The notes: generated by a model not told the origin, from the letters alone. Shown: positions 25,797 through 34,225, counted from the stretch's first letter. The stretch is DNA of 39,922 nucleotides from Halalkalibacterium ligniniphilum (GCF_000334155.1 NZ_ANNK01000134.1:1-39922); one strand, 5' to 3'. Translations and numbers: made by a program.

Positions 25797-27148
25797 TTAT
25801 AGACAGTCATTTCAATTGCTTCTACTACAGACCTTTCAAAGATATGTAAAACCTCTGTTGTTTCTTGTTCTGTGATGGTCAATGGAGGTAAGAAGCGCAT
25901 AACTGCAGAACGTCGACCTCCTACCTCAATAATCAAACCATTCTTAAAACATCTCTCTTGAATTTTTGATGCTAACTCTTGAAACGGTGGATTATTCCCT
26001 AAACGATCTTTAAGTCCTTTAGGATTTACTATTTCTACGCCGATCATCAATCCTCTTCCGCGAACATCACCAATTTCTTCATACCTTTCCTGTAAATCAT
26101 GAAGAGTTCTAAAGAATTGTTCGCTACGTGCTTTTACATTTTCAAGTACACCGTTTCTTTTAATATATTTTAAAGTTGCTAGTCCTGTAGCCATGCCTAA
26201 TTGATTACCTCGAAATGTACCAATATGTGCGCCAGGATTCCATTGATCTAATTCTTCTTTATAAATAACAAGAGACATTGGCAAACTTCCACCAATCGCT
26301 TTCGAGCAAATAATCACATCTGGAATAATTCCTGCATGTTGAAAAGAAAACATTTCCCCTGTTCTCCCAATCCCTGTTTGAACCTCGTCTACTATTAAAG
26401 GAATTCCCCTTTCAGCAGTAATACGCCGCATTTCTTTTAACCATTCAATATCAGCTGGAATTGCTCCGCCTTCCCCTTGGACTGTTTCAAAAATCATGCC
26501 ACAAGGAGAAGCTATGCCACTTTCACAATCATCTAATAAATTCTCTATATATTGGGCACTAACTTTAGCTGTATTACCTTCTCCAATACCAAATGGGCAT
26601 CGATATTCATAAGGAAAAGGTAAAAAATGAACATCAGGCAACAAACTTTGCAAATGTTGTTTTTTACTTAAGTTACCACTCATGGACATTGTGGCTTGTG
26701 TCGATCCATGATAGCTACCTTGAAAAGCCAAAATAGACTTTCCTTTAGTGGCATTCTTCACTAACTTAATGGCTGCTTCAACTCCGTCCGCACCAGTAGG
26801 ACCACAAAACTGTATTTTAGTAGAGACTCTTAACTCTTCAGGTAAAACAGAGAAAATTTCTTGCATAAACTCGATTTTTAAAGGAGTTGCTAAGTCCAAT
26901 GTATGCAAAGGGATTTGCTTTCTTAAAACATCCTCTATGGCTTCAACAACTACATCATGGTTATGTCCAAGTGCTAATGTACCTGCACCCGATAAGCAGT
27001 CGTAAAATTGCTTACCTTCTATATCAGTGACAATTAATCCCTTAGCTTTATTTATGACAAACGGGAAATGACGTGGATAAGACTTTGCATTTGATTCTTT
27101 TTCATTTTGTAATTTTAAATACTCATTCTCTACGTTTATTTGAATCAT
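25793..27148 (-). CDS. Class III aminotransferase, L-2,4-diaminobutyrate:2-oxoglutarate type (AcsF-like)
   Basis: A 451-residue PLP enzyme of aminotransferase class III. GPTGADGVEAAIKLVKNATK (about 117-136), SYHGSTQATMSMSGNL and FETVQGEGG lead to VDEVQTGIGRTG (PLP-contacting D254) and the Schiff-base lysine in ICSKAIGG (K283). The G-P-T-G-A-D and S-Y-H-G-x-T-Q wording is that of diaminobutyrate aminotransferases (Dat/EctB-like/RhbA/AcsF), which make 2,4-diaminobutyrate from aspartate semialdehyde and glutamate. There are no ectA/ectC genes nearby, which argues against ectoine. As first gene of the seven-gene operon (AAAAAGGAGTGTACGATA before ATG 27148), it supplies the amine; staphyloferrin B clusters have SbnA/SbnB in this role. 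A Fur box lies about 200 bases upstream. Confidence 0.9.
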   Translation of the reverse strand: MIQINVENEYLKLQNEKESNAKSYPRHFPFVINKAKGLIVTDIEGKQFYDCLSGAGTLALGHNHDVVVEAIEDVLRKQIPLHTLDLATPLKIEFMQEIFSVLPEELRVSTKIQFCGPTGADGVEAAIKLVKNATKGKSILAFQGSYHGSTQATMSMSGNLSKKQHLQSLLPDVHFLPFPYEYRCPFGIGEGNTAKVSAQYIENLLDDCESGIASPCGMIFETVQGEGGAIPADIEWLKEMRRITAERGIPLIVDEVQTGIGRTGEMFSFQHAGIIPDVIICSKAIGGSLPMSLVIYKEELDQWNPGAHIGTFRGNQLGMATGLATLKYIKRNGVLENVKARSEQFFRTLHDLQERYEEIGDVRGRGLMIGVEIVNPKGLKDRLGNNPPFQELASKIQERCFKNGLIIEVGGRRSAVMRFLPPLTITEQETTEVLHIFERSVVEAIEMTVYK

Positions 27149-27585
27149 TATCGTACACTCCTTTTTCGTTGGTCTTTCATATTTGATATATTGAATACCT
27201 TTAATCCACTTTTAAACTAGAGAAACTACATTAAATCAAACATTAATCAAATTTTTTAACGAACTTTTGTATTGTAGATAACAAAATGTTAATGAATCCC
27301 ATCTAAAAAATTTTAGTATCATCATTAATCATTAGGATGGATAACACTGATTATCATTATCATTAAATTAGAAAATTTTTACTAATAAAGATTGTGTTAA
27401 CTATCCAAAATTAATTTTGTAGTTACGCTATTAAAAATGGTAATAACCGTTCCTTCAATGCGAGTTTGTAGTTTTGGAAGAAAAATAGAATTAGAAATTT
27501 GACTTCCTGGTTTATCAGCTCTTTTAAAACAAGGACCTAATAAAAATTACGAATAGCTCTTCGGTACCAAAAATAGATATATATT
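27149..27585. other. Leader region of the siderophore operon
   Basis: 437 bases with no intact gene. It contains the Fur box at 27348-27362 and a roughly 185-base leader before the aminotransferase start. On the minus strand, 27397-27546 is open for about 49 codons and reads SNSIFLPKLQTRI then TVITIFNSVTTKLILDS before a stop. That resembles a decayed membrane-transporter tail, but I cannot assign it. I see no strong terminator between the ATP-grasp gene and this operon, only an AT-only palindrome near 27407-27420. Confidence 0.5.
27348..27362. promoter_or_regulatory. Fur box upstream of the siderophore biosynthesis operon
   Basis: TGATTATCATTATCA matches the Bacillus 7-1-7 Fur consensus (TGATAATNATTATCA) at all but one informative position. 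It is the only iron box before the seven-gene minus-strand operon, so iron-starvation induction is expected. Confidence 0.8.
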
Positions 27586-28572
27586 TTATTCTTTAAATAA
27601 ATATTGCAAGTATGCTTTAACTACATCTCTAGGAGTTCCTTGATAAGGAAGGACATGATCAGTCATGTCAGGTAAGCCATTTACCTCAAGGATTCCTTCA
27701 GTTGTATTATTTATTGGAACTCTTATGTCTTTACATCTTATATCTATTCCTGCGACGTCAACATTTATTGCTCGTGCAGCTTCAATTGCGATATTAGCAT
27801 TAACAGAACAAATATCTTCAGTTCGGTCAATACTTATTCCACCAGCTAAAACATTTCCACTTAAAAGTAGTTGTATCCGTTCCCCTTTGTCTAGAATATC
27901 TTGAAGGGTTTTACCTTGTTTTTTTAAATTAAAGTGCAAGTTTTTGGACTTGATACTTATTTTTTTTAATGGCTTAAATTCTCCAGCGTTGTTACGTCTA
28001 AGTGGATCTTCATTTAATTTATATATAAGCTGCTCAATCGATGAATAACCATCGCCTTCAATAAATGCAGGTTGATACTCTAATACACCTTCTACCTTTC
28101 CATCTATGACTAAAACTCGATAATCATAGCCTTCAATATACTTTTGAATAATTACTTTATTACTATAAGAACTTGCTGTCTTAATAGCATTTTCCAATTC
28201 ATCTTCGCTTTCAATACCTAATGTAATTCCAACACTACAATTAGTGTCTATGGGTTTTACTGCTACTAATTTATATGTATTTAAAAAATTAATGGCCTCT
28301 TCACTCATCTTGGATACTACTATTTGATCTGGTACAGGTAATCCAAATCTTTTTAATAGAAGATTAGAAGCATCTTTATTTTTAGCTAAAAACCCCGCGA
28401 TAAACGAAAACTTATGGGACCTTGTCTTATTAATCATAATGTTTTTATCTTTATAAGAAAGTTCTAGAAAATCTTCACAACCAGGTATTAATGGTTTACA
28501 TTCAATTCCCATTTCATTCGCTTTATTTATTATTAGTTTGTTTTGCAAGTTTTGAACAATATCTTGACTCAC
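27586..28572 (-). CDS. Stand-alone ATP-grasp ligase, cyanophycin-synthetase-like
   Basis: A 328-residue ATP-grasp enzyme; such ligases form an amide bond through an acyl-phosphate. Visible parts: a pre-grasp region (1-80); nucleotide-binding LVAVKPIDTNCSVGITLGIE (about 128-150) and VIIQKYIEGYDYRVLVIDGK; then GISIDRTEDICSVNANIAIE, VAGIDIRCKD and the Mg-binding GILEVNGLP followed by GTPRDVVKAYLQYLF. This layout follows the ATP-grasp half of cyanophycin synthetase CphA, but the N-terminal and MurE-like domains of CphA are missing. The start is GTG 28572, with AAGGAGGG six bases upstream, overlapping the stop of a 43-residue peptide gene. Fur-box promoters lie on both sides. Substrates are unknown; the overlapping peptide is the obvious candidate. 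Confidence 0.8.
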   Translation of the reverse strand: MSQDIVQNLQNKLIINKANEMGIECKPLIPGCEDFLELSYKDKNIMINKTRSHKFSFIAGFLAKNKDASNLLLKRFGLPVPDQIVVSKMSEEAINFLNTYKLVAVKPIDTNCSVGITLGIESEDELENAIKTASSYSNKVIIQKYIEGYDYRVLVIDGKVEGVLEYQPAFIEGDGYSSIEQLIYKLNEDPLRRNNAGEFKPLKKISIKSKNLHFNLKKQGKTLQDILDKGERIQLLLSGNVLAGGISIDRTEDICSVNANIAIEAARAINVDVAGIDIRCKDIRVPINNTTEGILEVNGLPDMTDHVLPYQGTPRDVVKAYLQYLFKE

Positions 28573-28700
28573 AGCAAACCCTCCTTTTTGAATTTTGTTA
28601 AAACATAATTACTTACAATCAGATACTCAAGAATAGATGCCTCTGTTAAATTAAAGAACTCATCTTTTAGATTTGAAGTTTGAATATTGGTTGTCAACAT
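28569..28700 (-). CDS. 43-residue peptide gene, translationally coupled to the ATP-grasp ligase
   Basis: ATG 28700 to TGA 28569 encodes a 43-residue peptide starting MLTTNIQTSN and ending FKKEGLL. The middle, SILEYLIVSNYVL, is hydrophobic and probably helical; the first half is acidic (KDEFFNLTEAS) and the end basic (TKFKKEG). It has no Cys, no Trp and no cleavable signal. A good Shine-Dalgarno (AAAGGAGATACTAG) precedes the ATG. The stop overlaps the GTG of the ATP-grasp gene (GTGA), and that gene's Shine-Dalgarno lies inside this frame, so this is a real translated unit or a coupling leader. It sits directly behind a Fur-controlled promoter. I recognise no family; a RiPP-like precursor or small regulatory partner are possible. 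Confidence 0.6.
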   Translation of the reverse strand: MLTTNIQTSNLKDEFFNLTEASILEYLIVSNYVLTKFKKEGLL

Positions 28701-28760
28701 CTAGTATCTCCTTTCTAGATTTTCAACTCATTGTTAATGCAGTAGTATTTAATTCAAATC

Positions 28761-28781
28761 TGATAATGATAATCATTATCA
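28761..28781. promoter_or_regulatory. Fur box of the peptide/ATP-grasp operon
   Basis: A 21-bp perfect palindrome: TGATAATGAT, a central A, then ATCATTATCA. It contains the full classic Fur box (GATAATGATAATCATTATC). It lies about 17 bases downstream of the -10 box, so Fur would sit on the transcription start region. Confidence 0.9.
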
Positions 28782-28798
28782 ATTTAATCTACGCTTCT

Positions 28799-28828
28799 AG
28801 CATAAATGATTTTGATTATCATTGTCAA
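28799..28828 (-). promoter_or_regulatory. Promoter of the peptide/ATP-grasp operon with a second Fur-like site
   Basis: On the minus strand, TTGACA (28828-28823) and TATGCT (28804-28799) are separated by 18 bases, a good SigA-type promoter pointing at the peptide gene. A second Fur-like 15-mer, TGATTATCATTGTCA (28813-28827, two mismatches), overlaps the -35 box, so Fur could cover both the -35 and the start site. Confidence 0.65.
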
Positions 28829-29407
28829 TTAGATGTAAAAAATTAAGATTATTTTCCTAATCACTTATATATAAATAACTTTTGGTCTGAATTAAGGAGA
28901 AATCATTTTCTGAAGGTCATTTAGAAGTTTATATATTTACTCACGAAGGTTCAAAAAGTGTTTAGTAAACTACTTAATAAGAAAAACATTAAAAGAAGAG
29001 GAATAAAACTTTCGATATCCTTATTATGTATAATACTATATGAGGGGGAAAATTTAATTTAAGTGATTTCTTGTAATTTAACCACTGTTATAATAATAGG
29101 TAAACAATATGAACATACTACCTTAAAGTTAAGGTAGTATGTTTGTTTAGTATAGCTTGGTTTTATTTGTATAATTAATCTCTACCTTTTATCTTTATAT
29201 ATCTTGCCACTTAAGCTTTTTTAAGAAATTTATTAGACATCTTCCACTAGAGAATCCAGCTTTTAGGTACATTATACTTAGGTCCAGAATGTATCATTCT
29301 GTTATGAAGGAAGTCTTCTTCCTCGTCTTATAATATACTGTCATGGCTTGTATGGATCACACTTCTTCAAGTACTTTGATAAACATATTCTTTTTATTCC
29401 AATCAAT
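28829..29407. other. Intergenic region upstream of the peptide operon
   Basis: About 580 AT-rich bases without a supportable gene. It contains a hairpin with a 13-bp perfect stem, AACATACTACCTT (29112-29124) and AAGGTAGTATGTT (29131-29143), followed on the plus strand by TTGTTT. That looks like a terminator, though no plus-strand gene precedes it. On the minus strand, 29210-29290 can be read as a short fragment (YLKAGFSSGRCLINFLKKL) that faintly recalls an AraC-type helix-turn-helix; I do not call it. Confidence 0.5.
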
Positions 29408-30196
29408 TTACCTTGAACTTTTTATTGGGCATGTTGTGCAGTAGACTCTATCCGAAGAAACTTTATAATAATAGCAGCATGTTTTTCTAACACGAATTGG
29501 TATATCTGATGTAGTTGTTTTTCGCTTCGAACAGTTGAACTTTTTCAATGGATTTTCAGTTTCTCCAAAGAGGTATGCAGGTGCATTAAGTAAATATTGA
29601 TAATCTTCATGTATACGAAATTTTTGATTATTACTAGCTCCCTTGTCAATTCTCTTCTCATATAACCAATACACTGAGATAGCTACATTTTCCCATAAAA
29701 CAGAGATAGGAATATTGGCTGCATTAGAAATGGAGCGCCAAACTTTGGCAATATTATCTGCGAATATGTTTTTAATAATTTGGTCCCGCCATTCATTCCG
29801 GTCACTATCAATAGGCTGAGTGATATGCCAATCAGCTAAGCGCACATCTGGAAGCCAAGTATTATCTTTATAGATGGATTCAATATGGCAATTTTCAACG
29901 GAATAATCCAAACCTTTGTTAAACATTGTCATGGCATATAGTCCTGAGCCAAAAGTTAGAAAGCCGTATCTCTTTGAAAACTGCGAAACTGTAGCAACTT
30001 TATGCGTTACTGTTTCAATTTTAGAAGAAGGCTGAAGTATACTTGTTACTCTATCCAAATAGGCCATACACTTTTCTTTATTCAGTAAATCTATGGATGG
30101 AATAGAGTAAGTTCTATCGAATGATGTTTTTGTTGTTAATCGAAAGTCTTTTGTTAAGACATCCATTTCTTCTTGTTTAAACGAGGACTTTTTCAC
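29408..30196 (-). CDS. FhuF-like [2Fe-2S] ferric-siderophore reductase
   Basis: A 262-residue cytosolic protein of the FhuF-like class, thought to reduce Fe(III) in imported siderophores so that iron is released. The only strong motif is at the C-terminus: RKTCCYYYK, eleven residues between the second Cys and YCTTCPI, giving the CC-x11-C-x2-C cluster that binds the iron-sulfur centre in FhuF. The body has the family's scattered Trp and His residues (GSGLYAMTMF; NVAISVYWLYEKR). The start is GTG 30196, with GAGGAAGG upstream inside the ATPase gene (20-base overlap); an ATG at 30169 is the alternative. It is the last gene of the uptake operon. Confidence 0.8.
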   Translation of the reverse strand: MKKSSFKQEEMDVLTKDFRLTTKTSFDRTYSIPSIDLLNKEKCMAYLDRVTSILQPSSKIETVTHKVATVSQFSKRYGFLTFGSGLYAMTMFNKGLDYSVENCHIESIYKDNTWLPDVRLADWHITQPIDSDRNEWRDQIIKNIFADNIAKVWRSISNAANIPISVLWENVAISVYWLYEKRIDKGASNNQKFRIHEDYQYLLNAPAYLFGETENPLKKFNCSKRKTTTSDIPIRVRKTCCYYYKVSSDRVYCTTCPIKSSR

Positions 30197-30989
30197 CTTT
30201 TACCTTCCTCCCTCTTCCCTCCGGGATGCATAATGGTGTTCCGAACAAAGGGTCAACCGTTATTTCACATTCCATTCCAAAAACGGATTGGACCATTTTG
30301 CAAGTTACTATATCTTCTGGTTTTCCCTGAGCAAAGATGTTTTTATTATGAACCGCTACAATATTATGAGCGTAGCGGCAAGCCAAATTCAAATCATGGA
30401 GAACCATTACAATCGTTCGATTCTCCTTCTCGTTTAAGTCAAAAAGTAAATCGAGTATATCAATTTGATGACTCATATCTAAATAGGTTGTCGGTTCATC
30501 TAAAAGCAAGGTTTCCGTTCCTTGGGCAAGAGTCATCGCAATCCATGCTCTTTGACGCTGTCCTCCCGACAAAGAGTCAACAGGGTAATCTGCAAATTCC
30601 AACATATGAGTAGACTTCAAGGCGAGATTTACCATTTGTTCGTCTTCTTTAGACCACTGCTTTAACCAGCTTTGGTGCGGATATCGTCCTTGCCTAACTA
30701 ATTGATGAACAGTTAATCCTTCAGGTGCAGAAGGGCCCTGTGGAAGAATAGACATTCGTTTTGATATTTCTTTAGTTGGAACTTTTGCAATCTCTTCTCC
30801 ATCTAAAAGGACAGTACCTGACCTATACTTTAACAAACGTGCCATTGTTCGTAGAAGGGTAGATTTTCCGCATCCGTTACTTCCTATTAAAACCGTAATT
30901 TTCCCTTTTGGAATTTTAAAATTCAAATTTTCAATGATGGGTTCAGTTCCATAAGAAATGGTAAGTTCTTTTGCTTCCAAATTACTCAC
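30177..30989 (-). CDS. Iron-siderophore ABC transporter ATPase (FecE/FhuC type)
   Basis: A 270-residue ABC ATPase. Walker A is IGSNGCGKSTLLRTMARLL, the Q-loop is in SILPQGPSAPEG, the signature SLSGGQRQRAWIAMTLAQ precedes Walker B TLLLDEPTTYLDM, and the switch His is in VMVLHDLN. The closest flavour is YusV/FhuC, the ATPases that serve iron-siderophore permeases. I choose GTG 30989, seven codons inside the longest frame, because AAGGAGGAG lies five bases before it. It begins 15 bases after the permease stop and overlaps the reductase gene at its end. It should power both permeases. Confidence 0.92.
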   Translation of the reverse strand: MSNLEAKELTISYGTEPIIENLNFKIPKGKITVLIGSNGCGKSTLLRTMARLLKYRSGTVLLDGEEIAKVPTKEISKRMSILPQGPSAPEGLTVHQLVRQGRYPHQSWLKQWSKEDEQMVNLALKSTHMLEFADYPVDSLSGGQRQRAWIAMTLAQGTETLLLDEPTTYLDMSHQIDILDLLFDLNEKENRTIVMVLHDLNLACRYAHNIVAVHNKNIFAQGKPEDIVTCKMVQSVFGMECEITVDPLFGTPLCIPEGRGRKVKGEKVLV

Positions 30990-31003
30990 AGTTCTCCTCC
31001 TTA

Positions 31004-32044
31004 TCAAAATTGGTTTCTATTTTTAAATAATAAATAAAGAAAAAATGGTGCCCCTACACCCGCAGTAAAAATCCCTGCTGGTATGTCAAGTGGATAAAAG
31101 GCTGTTCGAGCTATGAGATCAGCGATAAATACAAGTAGGCTCCCTATTAGAGCAGAAACGATAATCAAACTACCAAAAGGACGACCAACTAACTTTCTAG
31201 CGATATGAGGTGCAATTAGACCTACAAAACCGATAGCTCCAGCTATGGACACAGCAACACCAGCTAACAATACACTAAAAAGAAGTAATAAAAATCGATG
31301 GCGCTGCACAGTAACTCCTAATCCAACAGCAACATTATCCCCAAATTCTTGTGAATTAAGACTTCGAGCTAAATAAAGCAGAAGAGGAACAACAATAAAA
31401 ACTACCGGTACTATAATATAGACATCCTCCCATGTAGCACTATAAACACTGCCCGTTAGCCAAATATAAGCTTTTCCGAGAGAAAAAAAGGGACTCATAA
31501 CAAGCATTAATGTTGTTCCAGCACCCATTACAGCGGAAATCCCAATCCCAATTAGGACAAGACGAATAGGTGTTACACCACTTCTCCAAGATAATAGATA
31601 AATTAATAGGGATACGATAATAGCACCTGTAATCGCAGCTAGAGGCAAGAATTTAATACTTACTATTCCTCCTAGAAAAGTTATAAAAGCAACAGCAGCG
31701 ACAGATGCACCACTTGTAATTCCAATAATATCTGGTGAAGCAAGTGGATTTCGAATAATTCCTTGTAAAATTACACCTGAAACGCCTAATGCAGCACCAA
31801 CAAATAATGAAACAAGAACCCGAGGAAATCTTAATGTTTGTATAATAAAGTCATACTCACCGGAGCCTTTTCCTAGAATCGTCTGAATAACTTCCTTGGG
31901 AGAAATCATCGTATTCCCTAAACCAGTACCTACCACAACAGAAAGAATCACAAAGAGCGAAAGTAAACAAATGACGATTACTGACTTTTTTTCTACCTGT
32001 ACAGAAATAGTGTCTTTTTTATTGCGAAAAGTAATATATCTCAT
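31004..32044 (-). CDS. Iron-siderophore ABC permease (FecCD family), second subunit
   Basis: A 346-residue polytopic permease with about ten membrane segments. Family blocks: FPRVLVSLFVGAALGVSGVI, QGIIRNPLASPDIIGITSGA and GAIGFVGLIAPHIARKLVG, the last being the cytoplasmic loop that contacts the ATPase. The ATG overlaps the stop of the previous permease (ATGA), so equal amounts of the two subunits are expected. The pair most resembles the YfiZ-YfhA type permeases of Bacillus, which serve citrate-based hydroxamate siderophores; substrate assignment to the neighbouring siderophore is inference from position. Confidence 0.92.
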   Translation of the reverse strand: MRYITFRNKKDTISVQVEKKSVIVICLLSLFVILSVVVGTGLGNTMISPKEVIQTILGKGSGEYDFIIQTLRFPRVLVSLFVGAALGVSGVILQGIIRNPLASPDIIGITSGASVAAVAFITFLGGIVSIKFLPLAAITGAIIVSLLIYLLSWRSGVTPIRLVLIGIGISAVMGAGTTLMLVMSPFFSLGKAYIWLTGSVYSATWEDVYIIVPVVFIVVPLLLYLARSLNSQEFGDNVAVGLGVTVQRHRFLLLLFSVLLAGVAVSIAGAIGFVGLIAPHIARKLVGRPFGSLIIVSALIGSLLVFIADLIARTAFYPLDIPAGIFTAGVGAPFFLYLLFKNRNQF

Positions 32045-33060
32045 ATCTTTGACACCCCCTTACGTGCTATATACACAAAAAAAGGGCCACCAATAAAAGC
32101 AGTTATGACACCGATGGGAACCTCCCGTGGCATAATGACCAATCTGGCCACGACATCGGCGGATAATAATAACACAGCACCTAAAACAGCTGAATAAGGG
32201 ATTACCCAGCGATAGTCGTTACCTACAAAAGCTCGCGCTATATGAGGAACTACTAGACCAATAAAACCAACAGCACCCACAACGGCAACGGAACCACCTG
32301 CTAACAAGACAATGATAATACCCATTACACACTTCACTAAAACAATATTTTGTCCCATCCCTTTAGCAATATCATCACCAGTTGTTAACAGATTAACAGC
32401 TCTACCCATAAACATAGAAATTACTCCTGCCACTAATATAAAAGGTAATATAGGAATCAGCATTTCTAGTGTACGGCCACTAACTGAGCCTGCTAACCAG
32501 AATAATACATCTTGCAGCCCCGTTTCATTTAATACCAAGATTGCTTGTGTAAAAGAAACAAATAAAGCTGTTATAGCTGTACCTGCTAATACAATTTTTA
32601 TTGGAGTTAATCCATCTCTGCCAATGGACCCTAAAAAATAAACAATGATAGCTGAAATAGCTGCTCCAAAAAAGGCATACCACATTAAATGAATTAATGA
32701 TGAGATCGAAAAAAAGACGACAGCTAATACAATAAAAAATACAGCACCTGCATTAATTCCAAAAATGCTAGGGGAAGCCAAAGGATTTCTTGTTAATGCT
32801 TGCATTAAAGCACCCGCAACTGCTAAACTTGCCCCTACAACCGTTGCAATAACAGCACGAGGCAAACGCTCTGTATAAATAATCATATGCTCAATTGAAT
32901 TTGAATCATAATTTAAAAAGGCTTCAATTGCATGATCAATTGTAATAGGAGTTCTACCAAAAATAATGCTTGAAATAAACGATCCTATTAATAAGAGTAG
33001 TATAAAAAACAATCCCAATAATTTCATTTTTGTTTTCAGAAATAGATTAAACATACCCAC
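32041..33060 (-). CDS. Iron-siderophore ABC permease (FecCD family), first subunit
   Basis: A 339-residue permease homologous to its downstream partner: LPRAVIATVVGASLAVAGAL, MQALTRNPLASPSIFGINAG and AVGFIGLVVPHIARAFVG, with about nine to ten hydrophobic segments. It forms the heterodimeric channel with the next gene product. It is encoded 73 bases after the binding-protein gene, within the same operon. There is no sign of damage. Confidence 0.92.
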   Translation of the reverse strand: MGMFNLFLKTKMKLLGLFFILLLLIGSFISSIIFGRTPITIDHAIEAFLNYDSNSIEHMIIYTERLPRAVIATVVGASLAVAGALMQALTRNPLASPSIFGINAGAVFFIVLAVVFFSISSLIHLMWYAFFGAAISAIIVYFLGSIGRDGLTPIKIVLAGTAITALFVSFTQAILVLNETGLQDVLFWLAGSVSGRTLEMLIPILPFILVAGVISMFMGRAVNLLTTGDDIAKGMGQNIVLVKCVMGIIIVLLAGGSVAVVGAVGFIGLVVPHIARAFVGNDYRWVIPYSAVLGAVLLLSADVVARLVIMPREVPIGVITAFIGGPFFVYIARKGVSKI

Positions 33061-33133
33061 ACCCTTTCTTGGAATGGAATGATAGATAAAAAGAGAAGAT
33101 GGCTAATCCACCCTCTCTTCTTATTTATCTAAC

Positions 33134-34174
33134 CTAATTTTCCAACTCAAAGATTTCATATAAATCATCTAACATCATATTTGCTGTAATGTATCCTCCA
33201 GCACTATTCCAAGCAACTTCGTTCACCTGAATGACTTGATCATTTTTCACAGCATCCAGATTTGCCCAAAGTGGATGATTAGTCCATTCTTCATACGTTT
33301 GTTGAATTGCCTCAGTTTCAGTACCAGAATTAAAGTTGAAAATCATATCTGCGTTCATATCTGGGATACTTTCTTTCGATGTTAATTGAATTCCCCAATC
33401 CTCTGAGTCATGGCCAGGTGGTCTAGTAAAGCCAAGTTCATGTAATATAAGTCCCGCATATCCCATGTAAAAAATACGTGCATGATCAGCTCTAAAGTTT
33501 GTAATAGTTACTTCTATTGGTAGCCGGTCGTCCATCTTTTCTTTAAAATCAGCTACTCGATTGTCCCAGTCAACCAATAATTGTTTGGCTTTATCTTCCT
33601 TATTAAGAGCTCCGCCCATTAAGTTTACTGTTTCTTTCCAATCATAAATCACTTCGTTCACAACGGTAGGAGCAATCTCTGATAATTGATCATAAATTTC
33701 TTCATGGCGTATTTTTGAAACGATAATCAGATCTGGCTCAAGTTTATGGATTTCCTCTAGATTAGGCTGGGTTTCCAATCCAAGCAACTGAACTCCTTCA
33801 AGATCATCTCTTAAATATTCGTAAATTGGTTGCTCCACCCATGATTCAACAACGCCTACAGGCTTTACTCCAAGAGCCACAGCAACATCAGTAGCTCCTT
33901 GATACAACGTAACAATTCTCTCAGGAGTCCCTTCAATTTCAGTTGTACCCATAGCATGTTCGATTGTACGAACATTTTCTGATTCTGCAGCTTGTTCTTC
34001 TCCCTGTGTTTCAGTTTCTTCTATTTCCTCGGTTTGTTCTTCACCTTCGCTATCTTTAACTGGTTCTTCTCCTGTTTGATTTCCACAACCAACTAAAAAT
34101 AATACAAAGGAAAAAATGATTGCAAGTAAAGAAATTGAATACTTTCTTTCAAATGAGTTTGTAATTGCAGACAA
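33134..34174 (-). CDS. Iron-siderophore substrate-binding lipoprotein
   Basis: A 346-residue class III (FecB/FhuD/BtuF-like) binding protein. An N-terminal hydrophobic segment ends in lipobox LVGC (about residues 27-30), followed by a very acidic Glu/Thr linker of about 35 residues. The binding domain starts at RTIEHAMGTTEIEGTPERIV and contains VGVVESWVEQPIYEYL and the interlobe helix around TVNLMGGALNKEDKAKQLL. It starts at TTG 34174, with AAGGAGGG seven bases upstream; no ATG would keep the signal peptide. As first gene of the uptake operon it probably binds the ferric form of the carboxylate siderophore made next door. Confidence 0.9.
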   Translation of the reverse strand: MSAITNSFERKYSISLLAIIFSFVLFLVGCGNQTGEEPVKDSEGEEQTEEIEETETQGEEQAAESENVRTIEHAMGTTEIEGTPERIVTLYQGATDVAVALGVKPVGVVESWVEQPIYEYLRDDLEGVQLLGLETQPNLEEIHKLEPDLIIVSKIRHEEIYDQLSEIAPTVVNEVIYDWKETVNLMGGALNKEDKAKQLLVDWDNRVADFKEKMDDRLPIEVTITNFRADHARIFYMGYAGLILHELGFTRPPGHDSEDWGIQLTSKESIPDMNADMIFNFNSGTETEAIQQTYEEWTNHPLWANLDAVKNDQVIQVNEVAWNSAGGYITANMMLDDLYEIFELEN

Positions 34175-34193
34175 ATTAGTCCCTCCTTTTTAT

Positions 34194-34214
34194 TGATAAT
34201 GATAATTATTATCA
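34194..34214. promoter_or_regulatory. Fur box of the siderophore uptake operon
   Basis: TGATAATGAT, a central A, then ATTATTATCA: one position short of a perfect 21-bp palindrome and a full match to the 7-1-7 Fur consensus. It lies between the -10 box and the ribosome binding site of the binding-protein gene. Confidence 0.88.
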
Positions 34215-34225
34215 TTACATGACGA

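Noticed and set aside
25793-27148. Reading the aminotransferase as EctB of an ectoine operon
   Set aside because: No ectA or ectC nearby, and it is embedded by overlapping starts and stops in a siderophore operon.
27397-27546. A 49-codon minus-strand stretch that looks faintly like a transporter tail
   Set aside because: No start, no ribosome binding site and no convincing family match; mentioned only as part of the intergenic description.
29210-29290. A possible AraC-type helix-turn-helix scrap before the peptide operon
   Set aside because: Too short and broken; the resemblance rests on a few residues.
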